NCBI GenBank assembly: GCA_014193395.1
Contig: BJHT01000024.1
Location: 1 to 40,507, forward strand
DNA from: Verrucomicrobiota bacterium
GTDB taxonomy: Bacteria > Verrucomicrobiota > Verrucomicrobiia > Limisphaerales > BJHT01
Direction: 5' to 3'
DNA length: 40,507 nt
This document shows positions 17,268-24,897 of this stretch, in pieces (the stretch's first letter is position 1; each line of letters opens with the position of its first letter). Under the pieces are notes generated by a model. The model made no database searches. It saw only the letters and a program-made list of their open reading frames with translations, and was not told the DNA's origin. The position numbers and the translations under genes were made by a program.

Positions 17268-19664
17268 ATGCACCGGTTCCACCAACTTTCGATTCAGCAC
17301 AAGGTGACCGCGCTGGCCCTGTCCTCGAGCCTGCTCGTGCTTCTCGCCGCCAGTGTCATCTTCATCGTCCGCGAGAGCGGCTCCGCCCGCCACGAGGCCC
17401 GCGAGATCCTCAACACCCGCGCGGACATCATCGGCGAAGCCCTCGCCGTCGCTCTGGATTTCGACGATCCCCGGCCCGCGCAGGCGGCGCTGAGGCGGTT
17501 GGCGCGCGACCCGCAGATGATCGGCGCGGCGGCCTACACGAGCGCGGGCACGGTGCTCGCCAAATATCCGCCCACCTTTGCCCCGCCGGCGACCCCGCCC
17601 ACGGGCCGGCGCTTTGTGGGCTACCAACTCCACCTCACGACCCGGGTCGTGCACCAGGGCCGGGTCGTCGGCACGCTGTACTTGGTGCGCAACACCATCG
17701 AGCTGCGCGAGCAGTTCTCCCGCACGCTGGTCAATTTCGGCCTCGCGGCCCTGATCGCCGCCGGCCTGGGCTTCCTCGTTTCCTCCGCGCTGCAACGCAT
17801 TGTCTCCACGCCCATCCTCAGCCTCGCGCGCACCGCCCAGGCCGTCGGGGTGAGCCACGATTTCTCCGTGCGCGCCGTGAAAGCGCACGCCGACGAGATC
17901 GGCGAACTGGTGGATCGCTTCAACCAGATGCTCGCCGAACTGCAGTCCCGCGACCGCGCCCTCGCCGAAGCCCGCAGCCAGCTCGAGGCCCGCGTGGACG
18001 AACGCACCCGCCAGCTCACCCAGGCCCTCGAACAGCTCCGCACCGAAGCTCGTGATCGCGAGAACACCCAAAAGGCACTGCAACAAGCGGAGGGGAAGCT
18101 CCTCCTCCATGTGGCCCAGACCCCGATGGCGGTCATCGACTGGAACACCCAGTTCGAGGTCGTCACGTGGAACCCGGCCGCCGCGCGCATCTTCGGCTAC
18201 ACCGCGACCGAAGCCATTGGCCGGAGCGGCCCCGAGCTGGTCGTTCCGCCGGAAGCCCGTCCCCACGTGAATGAGATCTGGCAGGCCCTGCTGCAGCGCA
18301 CCGGCGGCACGCACTCGGTCAACAACAACATCACCAAAGACGGGAGCACGCTGACCTGCGAATGGTTCAACACGCCCTTGGTCGGCACCGACGGCCGCGT
18401 CATCGGTGTCTCCTCTTTTTGCGCCGACATCACCGCCCGCGTCAGCCTCGAACAGCAGGTGCTCCAGTCGCAGAAACTCCAGGCCGTGGGTCAGTTGGCC
18501 GCCGGCATCGCCCACGATTTCAACAACGAACTGACCGTGATCCTCGGCAACGCCTCGCTGCTGGACCTCAGCCCGCGGCTCACCAAGGAGGACCGCGTCC
18601 ACGTCGGCCAGGTGCAGGCGGCCAGCACGCGCTCGGCCACGCTCGTGCGCCAGTTGCTCGCCTTCAGCCGCAAGCAGGTCATTCAGCCCAAGCCGCTGGA
18701 TTTGAACGAACTCATCGCCAACGACACCAAGATGCTCAGCAGCGTGCTCGGCGAACACATCATCCTCCGCTGCACCTTTGCCCCCACGCCCGCCCGCGTC
18801 CATGCCGACCGCGGGATGTTGGACCAGATCCTCCTCAACCTCTGCGTCAACGCCCGCGACGCCATGCCCGGCGGCGGCCAGCTCCAGATCAGCGCGGTAA
18901 TTGTCACCGTGGACACCGCCCATCGCCATGCCAACGCCGAGGCCCGCCTGGGCCGCTTCTGCTGCCTCTCCGTCACCGACACCGGCTGCGGCATGGACGC
19001 CGCCACGCAGGCCCGCATCTTCGAACCCTTCTTCACCACCAAGGGCGTCGGCCAGGGCACCGGCCTCGGCCTGGCCACCGTCTATGGCATCGTCAAGCAG
19101 CACGACGGCTGGATCGAGTGCGTCAGCGCCCCCGGCCTCGGCGCCACCTTCAAGGTATTCCTGCCGTTTTATGCCGCCGCCCCCGCCGCCCCCGCCACCG
19201 CCCCGGGACCGGCTCCCGCGGTGGAAGCAGAACCGCGCGGCACCGAAACCGTCCTGCTCGTCGAGGACGAGGCCCCGGTGCGCGAACTCAGCCGCCGCGC
19301 GCTCACGCGCCTCGGCTACCAGGTTCTGCTCGCCGCCAGCGGCCCGGAAGCGCTCCAGGTCTGGCGCGAACACCACGCCACCATCGACCTCCTGCTCACC
19401 GACTTGGTGATGCCCGGCGGCCTCTCGGGCCTCGACCTCGCTGCGCGCCTGCGGCAAGAGCGGCCCAACCTGCTGGTCATCTATTGCAGCGGCTACAGCA
19501 CCGACCTGGTCGCCACCAAAATGGAAATCAAGGAGGGCCGGAACTTCCTCGCCAAACCCTACTCACTCACCGCCCTCAGCCGCATCGTCCGCGCCGCCCT
19601 CGACGATCGCGCGCCCGCCGGCCCCGCCACCGCCCCGCCGCCACCGCCCGCGCCCGCCGTTTGA
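17268..19664 (+). CDS. Membrane hybrid histidine kinase (sensor-HAMP-PAS-HisKA-HATPase-REC)
   Basis: The product is 798 aa. The first membrane helix (about 13-34) and second (about 155-177) bracket a periplasmic sensor of about 120 residues resembling CHASE8-type domains (ARHEAREILNTRADIIGEAL). A HAMP segment (about 178-232), coiled coil (about 225-275) and PAS (about 280-390) follow. HisKA has His416 in AAGIAHDFNNELTV; HATPase has CVNARDAMPGGG, DTGCGM and [14 protein letters not shown]; the C-terminal receiver has Asp712 in LLTDLVMPGG. CHASE8-HAMP is the same front end as YfiN, the partner of YfiR in Pseudomonas, and here it is joined to a kinase. The gene is 2 nt from the yfiR-like gene. 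The C-terminus ends in a Pro/Ala tail. Confidence 0.93.
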   Translation: MHRFHQLSIQHKVTALALSSSLLVLLAASVIFIVRESGSARHEAREILNTRADIIGEALAVALDFDDPRPAQAALRRLARDPQMIGAAAYTSAGTVLAKYPPTFAPPATPPTGRRFVGYQLHLTTRVVHQGRVVGTLYLVRNTIELREQFSRTLVNFGLAALIAAGLGFLVSSALQRIVSTPILSLARTAQAVGVSHDFSVRAVKAHADEIGELVDRFNQMLAELQSRDRALAEARSQLEARVDERTRQLTQALEQLRTEARDRENTQKALQQAEGKLLLHVAQTPMAVIDWNTQFEVVTWNPAAARIFGYTATEAIGRSGPELVVPPEARPHVNEIWQALLQRTGGTHSVNNNITKDGSTLTCEWFNTPLVGTDGRVIGVSSFCADITARVSLEQQVLQSQKLQAVGQLAAGIAHDFNNELTVILGNASLLDLSPRLTKEDRVHVGQVQAASTRSATLVRQLLAFSRKQVIQPKPLDLNELIANDTKMLSSVLGEHIILRCTFAPTPARVHADRGMLDQILLNLCVNARDAMPGGGQLQISAVIVTVDTAHRHANAEARLGRFCCLSVTDTGCGMDAATQARIFEPFFTTKGVGQGTGLGLATVYGIVKQHDGWIECVSAPGLGATFKVFLPFYAAAPAAPATAPGPAPAVEAEPRGTETVLLVEDEAPVRELSRRALTRLGYQVLLAASGPEALQVWREHHATIDLLLTDLVMPGGLSGLDLAARLRQERPNLLVIYCSGYSTDLVATKMEIKEGRNFLAKPYSLTALSRIVRAALDDRAPAGPATAPPPPPAPAV

Positions 19665-19689
19665 GTCTGCGCCGCGTCAATGTGAGTGG

Positions 19690-19735
19690 GGCAGGCATCC
19701 CTGCCTGCCGGTTCACGGGGCATCCCTGCCCCGTG
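19690..19735. terminator. Twin hairpins with identical TCCC loops
   Basis: Two perfect hairpins follow the kinase stop by 25 nt: GGCAGGCA-TCCC-TGCCTGCC (19690-19709) and CACGGGGCA-TCCC-TGCCCCGTG (19714-19735). Neither is followed by a T-run, so an intrinsic terminator is possible but not typical. The same loop in both suggests a repeat family. Confidence 0.6.
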
Positions 19736-19771
19736 TTCCCAACACGCCCGCCCTGCCCATGCGCTTCCCCA

Positions 19772-19832
19772 AACTTTGAACCTTGAACTTTGAACTCCCC
19801 TCAAGCTTCCAGCTTTAAGCTTTGAGCTTCCC
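19772..19832. repeat. Family B repeat fragment, copy 3
   Basis: Short CTTTGAACCTTGAACTTTGA and CTTTAAGCTTTGAGCTTCCC blocks are in the same orientation as the right arms of the copies at 10813-11010 and 36605-36794, with no clear left arm. It lies directly upstream of the BatA-like gene, so that gene's leader would include it. Confidence 0.65.
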
Positions 19833-19858
19833 CCGCCGCCCGCGCATATTCCGCCCGC

Positions 19859-22276
19859 ATGTTTCTGGCGTCGGTCCTCATCTCCGGACGGGAGTGGCTC
19901 TTGCCATCGGCCGTGCTGGCGCTGGTGGCGCTCGCCGTGCTCGCGTGGTCGTATCGCCGCGCGTCGGGACAGGGACCGCTCCGGACCGCGTGTTTCGCCC
20001 TCAAACTCCTCGGCTTCCTCGCGCTCGCCGCGTGTCTGCTCGAACCCCTCTGGACCACGCAACGCGCCCGGCCCGGCGCGAACCTCGTCGCCCTCGTCGC
20101 CGACAACAGCCATGGCCTGCAAATCCGCGACCCCGGCGAAACCCGCACGCGCGGCGAGCAATTGCGCGCGCTCCTCACCGACGCCACCGCGACGTGGCAG
20201 CCGGCGCTCGACGAAAATTTCCAAGTGCGCCGTTACGCCTTCGATGCCCGGCTCCAGTCCGTGCGTGATTTCGGCGAACTCGGTTTCGACGGCCGCTCGA
20301 CGGCCCTGCGCGCGGCGCTGCGCACGGTGAAGGAACGCTTCGCCAACCGTCCCCTCGCCGCCGTGGTGCTCTTCACCGACGGCAACGCCACCGATCTCGG
20401 CGACGACGCGCTCGACCTGTCCGGACTGCCGCCGATTTATCCCGTCGTCATCGGCCGCGAGGGCGCGATCCGCGACGTCTCGCTCCACAACGTGACGGTG
20501 ACGCAGACGGCTTTCGAGGACGCGCCCGTGACCGTGCAGGCGGACGTCGTGAGCCACGGCTACGCGGGCGCGCCGCTCGTCGCGCATCTGCTCGACGCGG
20601 CGGGCCGCACCGTGCAGGAGCAAACGCAACGCGCCGCAAAGGACGGCCAGCCCACGGTCTTCCGCTTCAACTTTCGTCCTGAGAAAGCGGGCATTTCGTT
20701 TCATCGCGTCACCGTATTTCCGAAAGACGCGCCCGCCGCCGGCGCGACCGTGAGCGCCACTGCGAACGCGGACGTCGAGGCCACACTCGCCAACAACCGC
20801 CGCGACATCGTCGTGGATCGCGGACGCGGGCCGTATCGCGTGCTCTACGTGGCGGGGCGGCCGAATTGGGAGTTCAAATTTCTCAATCGCGCCGTCGCCG
20901 AGGACGAACAGGTGCAGCTCGTCGCACTGCTGCGAATTGCGAAACGCGAGGCGAAGTTTGATTTCAAAGGGCGCAAGGGCGAGTCGAGCAATCCGCTGTT
21001 TCGCGGCTTTGGCAACCAGTCGAAGGAAGACGTCGAGCGCTACGATCAGCCCGTGTTTGTGCGGCTGAACACACGGGACGAACTCGAATTGAAAGGCGGT
21101 TTTCCCAAGGTGCCCGAGGATTTGTTCGGCTATCACGCGATCATCGTGGATGACCTCGAAGCGGAGTTTTTCGGACCGGACCAGATGGCGCTGATGCAGC
21201 GCTTTGTCTCCGAGCGCGGCGGCGGATTGCTCATGCTCGGCGGCGCGGAATCGTTTCAGGATGGCAAGTTCGCGCGCACGCCCATCGGCGACATGCTGCC
21301 GGTTTATCTCGACCGCGCGCCGGTCGCGGCGGGCGCGAGTCCGTCGCGCCTGGCGCTCACGCGCGAAGGCTGGTTGCAACCGTGGGTCCGCCTGCGCACG
21401 AACGAGGCCGAGGAAAAAACGCGGCTTCAGGCCATGCCCGGCTTTCAAGTGCTGAACCGCGTCCCCGAGGCCAAGCCCGGCGCGAGCGTGCTCGCGATGG
21501 TTGCCGACGCCGAGGGCAACCAACTGCCCGCGCTGCTCGCCCAACGCTTCGGCCACGGACGCACCGCTGCGCTGACCATCGGCGATTTCTGGCGCTGGGG
21601 TTTTCAAAATGAAAACGCCCACCGCGACATGGACAAGGCCTGGCGGCAATTGGTCCGCTGGCTCGTGAGCGACGTGCCCGCGCGCATCGACGTGCAGGTG
21701 GTGCGCAAAGCCGATGATCCCAGCGGCGCGGTGCATCTGCTCGTCCGCGCGCGCGACAAGAAATTTCAGCCGCTCGAAAGCGCCACGGTCGCCCTGCATG
21801 TCCGCGCCTTCACTCACGACGCTGGCGCGACCAACCAGACCGCCACCGGACTGCTCAACACCCGCACCAACCTCATCCGCCTCCAAGCCGAAGCCGCCGC
21901 GACCGAGCCGGGCGTCTTCGAGTCCGCCTTCGTCCCGCGCGAACCGGGTGCTTACCTCGCCGAAGCCATCGTGACCGATGCGCAAGGTGCCGAGGCCGGC
22001 CGCGCCGAGGTCGGCTGGACCACGGATTTCGCGGCCGAGGAATTTCGTTCGTTGCAACCAAACCGCGCACTGCTCGCCGAGATCGCGCGCAAAACCGGCG
22101 GCGAAATCATTCCCGCCGACAAACTCGCTGACTTCGCCCGCAGCCTGCCCAACCGCAAAGCGCCGATCACCGAAGCGATGACCCAGCCGCTGTGGAACCA
22201 ACCGCTGGTCTTCCTCCTCGCGCTGGCGTGCTTCATCGCCGAATGGGGCCTGCGCCGCTGGAAAGGAATGCCATGA
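19859..22276 (+). CDS. BatA/vWA-style membrane protein with glutamine-amidotransferase-like segment
   Basis: The product is 805 aa. Two N-terminal membrane helices (about 13-31 and 45-62) are followed by a degenerate vWA-like domain (about 75-190: NLVALVADNSHGLQI, AAVVLFTDGNATDLG). A middle part follows with RVLYVAGRPNWEFKFLNRAV and a class-I-amidotransferase-like fold (HAIIVDDLEAEFF, RGGGLLMLGGAESFQ). A beta-rich part and a C-terminal membrane helix (about 782-798) end it. Such proteins accompany MoxR ATPase and DUF58 genes in planctomycetes and verrucomicrobia; those partners are not in this window. The MIDAS motif DxSxS is changed to DNSHG, so metal binding is doubtful. It overlaps the next gene by 4 nt (ATGA). 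Confidence 0.82.
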   Translation: MFLASVLISGREWLLPSAVLALVALAVLAWSYRRASGQGPLRTACFALKLLGFLALAACLLEPLWTTQRARPGANLVALVADNSHGLQIRDPGETRTRGEQLRALLTDATATWQPALDENFQVRRYAFDARLQSVRDFGELGFDGRSTALRAALRTVKERFANRPLAAVVLFTDGNATDLGDDALDLSGLPPIYPVVIGREGAIRDVSLHNVTVTQTAFEDAPVTVQADVVSHGYAGAPLVAHLLDAAGRTVQEQTQRAAKDGQPTVFRFNFRPEKAGISFHRVTVFPKDAPAAGATVSATANADVEATLANNRRDIVVDRGRGPYRVLYVAGRPNWEFKFLNRAVAEDEQVQLVALLRIAKREAKFDFKGRKGESSNPLFRGFGNQSKEDVERYDQPVFVRLNTRDELELKGGFPKVPEDLFGYHAIIVDDLEAEFFGPDQMALMQRFVSERGGGLLMLGGAESFQDGKFARTPIGDMLPVYLDRAPVAAGASPSRLALTREGWLQPWVRLRTNEAEEKTRLQAMPGFQVLNRVPEAKPGASVLAMVADAEGNQLPALLAQRFGHGRTAALTIGDFWRWGFQNENAHRDMDKAWRQLVRWLVSDVPARIDVQVVRKADDPSGAVHLLVRARDKKFQPLESATVALHVRAFTHDAGATNQTATGLLNTRTNLIRLQAEAAATEPGVFESAFVPREPGAYLAEAIVTDAQGAEAGRAEVGWTTDFAAEEFRSLQPNRALLAEIARKTGGEIIPADKLADFARSLPNRKAPITEAMTQPLWNQPLVFLLALACFIAEWGLRRWKGMP

Positions 22277-23376
22277 GCATGCGCGAGGGAATGAAACGAG
22301 GTGCAGAGAACGAGCGTAGCCGCCGACGTGAGGAGGCGGATCGGGCGCCCAGCGAGCGCGTCCGCCTCCTTACGTCGGCGGCTACGACCATCGTTGGTCT
22401 CTGGCTCGCGTTGTCGGCGTTGCCGAATCCGACCACAGCCGCCGAACCTCCCCGCGCCCCCACCGCCCCGACCGTCATCATCGTCACCGGTGCCGCCGGC
22501 GAAGAAGAGTTCGGCAAACAATTCACCGCGTGGTCCGACGCGTGGCGCAAGGCCGGCAACCTCGGTGGCGCGCGCGTCGTGAGCATCGGCGCGACCAATG
22601 CCACCGGTGCCACGCCTGCCGCAGGCAGCCTCACTGACCTCGGCCGCCTCCAGCAAACCCTCGCCGCTGAAGCCAAACAATCCGACGGCGACCTCTGGCT
22701 CGTGCTGCTCGGACACGGGACGTTTGATGGCCGGGAAGCCAAGTTCAACCTCGTCGGCCCCGACCTCGCCGTCAGCGATCTCGCCGACTGGCTCAAGCCC
22801 ATGCGCCGACCGCTCGCCATCGTGGACACCTCCTCGGCGAGCGGCGCGTTCATCAAAAAACTCTCGGCCCCCGGACGCGTCATCGTCACCGCCACCCGCA
22901 GCGGCAGCGAAGAAAACTACGCCCGCTTCGGCGATTACCTCGCGGCGGCGATCATCGATCCCCTCGCGGACCTCGATCGCGACGGCCAGATCTCGCTCCT
23001 CGAAGCCTTCATCGCCGCATCCCACAAGGTCTCCGAGTTCTACCGCTCCGAAGGCCGTCTCGCTACCGAGCACGCGCTGCTCGACGACAATGGTGACGGC
23101 CTCGGCACTCCGCCCGACTGGTTCCGCGGCACCCGCGCCGTCAAACGCGCCACCGAAGGCGGCACCCCCGACGGCCTCCTCGCCGCACAGTTCTGCCTCG
23201 TCCCCAGCGACTTCGAGAAACGCCTCACCCCCGCCCAACGCCAGCGCCGCAGCGAACTCGAAACCACCCTCTCCCGCCTCCGCGATCTCAAACCCAAACT
23301 CACCGAAACCGAATACTATCAGCAGCTCGAACCCGTGCTGCTGGAACTGGCCCGGTTGTACCAGAGTGTGAAGTAG
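22273..23376 (+). CDS. Legumain/caspase-like protein with Ser at the Cys position and EF-hand-like loop
   Basis: The product is 367 aa from the ATG of an ATGA overlap with the preceding gene, so the two are translationally coupled. A charged N-terminal segment (residues 15-38) is encoded by a palindromic repeat; the signal helix follows (VGLWLALSAL, TTAAEPP). The core resembles C13/caspase-fold peptidases: WLVLLGHGTFDG (His148) and LAIVDTSSASGAF, where Ser188 stands at the nucleophile Cys of the CxSG motif, followed by VIVTATRSGSEEN. A canonical EF-hand-like loop DLDRDGQISLLE (233-244) and a second Asp-rich loop (DDNGDG, 271-276) follow. It is predicted secreted or periplasmic and probably not a cysteine protease. 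The C-terminus is helical. Confidence 0.8.
   Translation: MSMREGMKRGAENERSRRREEADRAPSERVRLLTSAATTIVGLWLALSALPNPTTAAEPPRAPTAPTVIIVTGAAGEEEFGKQFTAWSDAWRKAGNLGGARVVSIGATNATGATPAAGSLTDLGRLQQTLAAEAKQSDGDLWLVLLGHGTFDGREAKFNLVGPDLAVSDLADWLKPMRRPLAIVDTSSASGAFIKKLSAPGRVIVTATRSGSEENYARFGDYLAAAIIDPLADLDRDGQISLLEAFIAASHKVSEFYRSEGRLATEHALLDDNGDGLGTPPDWFRGTRAVKRATEGGTPDGLLAAQFCLVPSDFEKRLTPAQRQRRSELETTLSRLRDLKPKLTETEYYQQLEPVLLELARLYQSVK
22315..22386. repeat. 72-bp palindromic element inside a coding sequence
   Basis: Arms of 26 bp at 22315-22340 and 22361-22386 differ at one position; the loop is 20 nt. The element starts at the first base of codon 15 and ends at the last base of codon 38 of the caspase-like gene, so it adds exactly 24 codons in frame. 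Half of it, GTAGCCGCCGACGTG, occurs again in intergenic sequence near 34643-34657. Confidence 0.85.
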
Positions 23377-23388
23377 TGAGTGGCAAGT

Positions 23389-23437
23389 CGTAACTATTCG
23401 GTCGCACCGACATTCACGGACCACCGAGATAGGATGG
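23389..23437. repeat. Family A repeat, left part only (second copy)
   Basis: CGTAACTATTCGGTCGCACC followed by a GGACCACCGAGATAGGATGG block closely matches 2201-2250. The inner 36-bp hairpin of the first copy is absent. It begins 12 nt after the stop of the caspase-like gene and borders the TPR pseudogene. Confidence 0.75.
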
Positions 23438-24393
23438 ACATAGAGCGCTGGAGCCGCAGCAGCGCAGAAAACCGCAGGCACCCAACGCCCGGCGCAATAG
23501 CGGCTTCGCTCCCGTGAGATCGCCCTTGGCGTGCAGCATTTCCGCGAGACAGGTGAGGTCGCAAATGTGTCCGGGTGTTCCTCACCCACGGCGCGCTCGC
23601 AGCCTGTCAGTGCCCGGCGAAATGGCGGCTCAGCTTCGGTCAGTTCGCCCTTGTGGTGCAGCAGGCCGGCCAGATTGGCGATGCAGGCCAGCATGTCCGA
23701 GTGCTCGCCGCCGTGCAGGCGCTCGCGGACCTCGAGGACCCGCCGCAACTCGGGTTCGGCCCCGGCCAAGTCGCCCCTGGCCTTCAGCAACATGGCGAAA
23801 TTATTGAGACCCGTGAGCGTGTCCGTGTGCTCGATCCCGAGCACGCGCTCGGATGGCGGTCGTCTGCCGATACATCGCCTCAGCGGCCGCCAAATCGGCT
23901 TTGCTCCACAGCGAGTTGGCAAGGTCCATGGTGGTGGCCAGCGTGTCCGCATGGCCTCCGCCCAAGGTGCGCTCACGAACTGCCAGCACTCGTCGGTAGA
24001 AAGTTTGAGCCCCCGCGAAATCGCGCTTGGTCTGCAGGAAACTGGCCAGGTTACAGGCGCGTTTGAGGGTTTCCTCATGGTCGGGACCGAGCGCGCGTTC
24101 GCTGGCGACTAGCGCCTGTCGGAACAGCGGCTCGGCCCGGACGAAGTCGCCCGTGCTGACCAGCCAATGGGCAAGCGGGGCATCGCTGTCGTACGCTGCC
24201 TGTCTTCTATCTTCCTTGTTCCGGCTCGAACGATAGGAAGCTACCGACACAGAGCTACGATCAGCAGGCCTATGATCGCCGGCGGATTGCGGCGATATAG
24301 CCGCGCCAGCCAGTTGCCCTGGCGGTCTGGTTCAGCCACCGAATCGCCTGATTAGCGGGCATGAGGCTCAGTTGGTTGCGGCTCGTCGCTCAT
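23438..24393 (-). pseudogene. Decayed TPR (kinesin-light-chain-like) protein gene
   Basis: Read on the minus strand, TPR repeats of the kinesin-light-chain type are plain: AEPLFRQALVASERALGPDHEETL, then RVLGIEHTDTLTGLNNFAML, AEPELRRVLEVRERLHG, AEPPFRRALTGCERAVGEEHPDTF. They change frame near 23850 and again near 23550-23570, after which a further repeat (CLAEMLHAKGDLTGAKPLLR) continues in a third frame. Upstream, near 24340-24393, a possible start (ATG at 24391-24393, MSDEPQPTEPHA) is cut by a stop, and a segment PPAIIGLLIVALC looks like a membrane helix. Several frameshifts and stops make it non-functional. The 3' end runs into the family A repeat. The intact gene may have been a membrane-anchored TPR protein. 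Confidence 0.75.
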
Positions 24394-24897
24394 GGAGATC
24401 CACTGAATTTTCTGCGCCAGGGTTCCCGCGTCGTGTGTGGGCTGCGTGAGGATCATAAGGAATTTTGGGTGGTAAGAACGGCGGCAGTTAGCCAAGTCGT
24501 GGAGGCAGCGCAATGCGCTCCGGCCTGGCGATTCGTGTGGTCCCGATTCTTACTGCCAAATCCGCTGCTGGTGCGACAGCGGAGGAACACCAAAGGCATT
24601 CGCCCTTCCCGCGCATCGCGGCTGCGCAAATGGACAACCGCCGACCTCCGCACTGCCCATCGCTCGCCAAAAAATCGCCGCCGATGCCCGAGCCAAGTTC
24701 GTGTTGCAGATGCAACATTAACTTGGCCCGGCGGATTTGAGACCATGGCTCGAATTTCAATGCCGTGGAATTGGTTCCTGCGGCGCAGGGAGGAGCTTGC
24801 AGTGCGCACGGGGCGCGCTTCTCGTGGTGCGGACGGTTGGGGGAAAAAGTTAGGGACGCGCGCAACGCGTCCTTACCAGGATTGCCGACGATGCGGA
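24394..24897. other. About 500 nt without a recognisable gene
   Basis: No reading frame here has family features. A hairpin GGACGCG-CGCAA-CGCGTCC lies at 24854-24872, close to the 3' end of the SMP-30-like gene at 24898; it may serve as a weak terminator, with no T-run visible. Confidence 0.45.

Noticed and set aside
17175-19457. A 760-codon minus-strand frame opposite the membrane kinase
   Set aside because: Shadow of the real kinase gene; Gly/Glu/Ala-rich and without family features.
19559-22201. An 880-codon minus-strand frame opposite the BatA-like gene
   Set aside because: Mirror of a well-supported plus-strand gene with membrane helices and the ATGA overlap.
21952-24078. One long minus-strand gene including the TPR repeats
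   Set aside because: Only the part right of about 23560 shows TPR features; the rest is antisense to the caspase-like and BatA-like genes.
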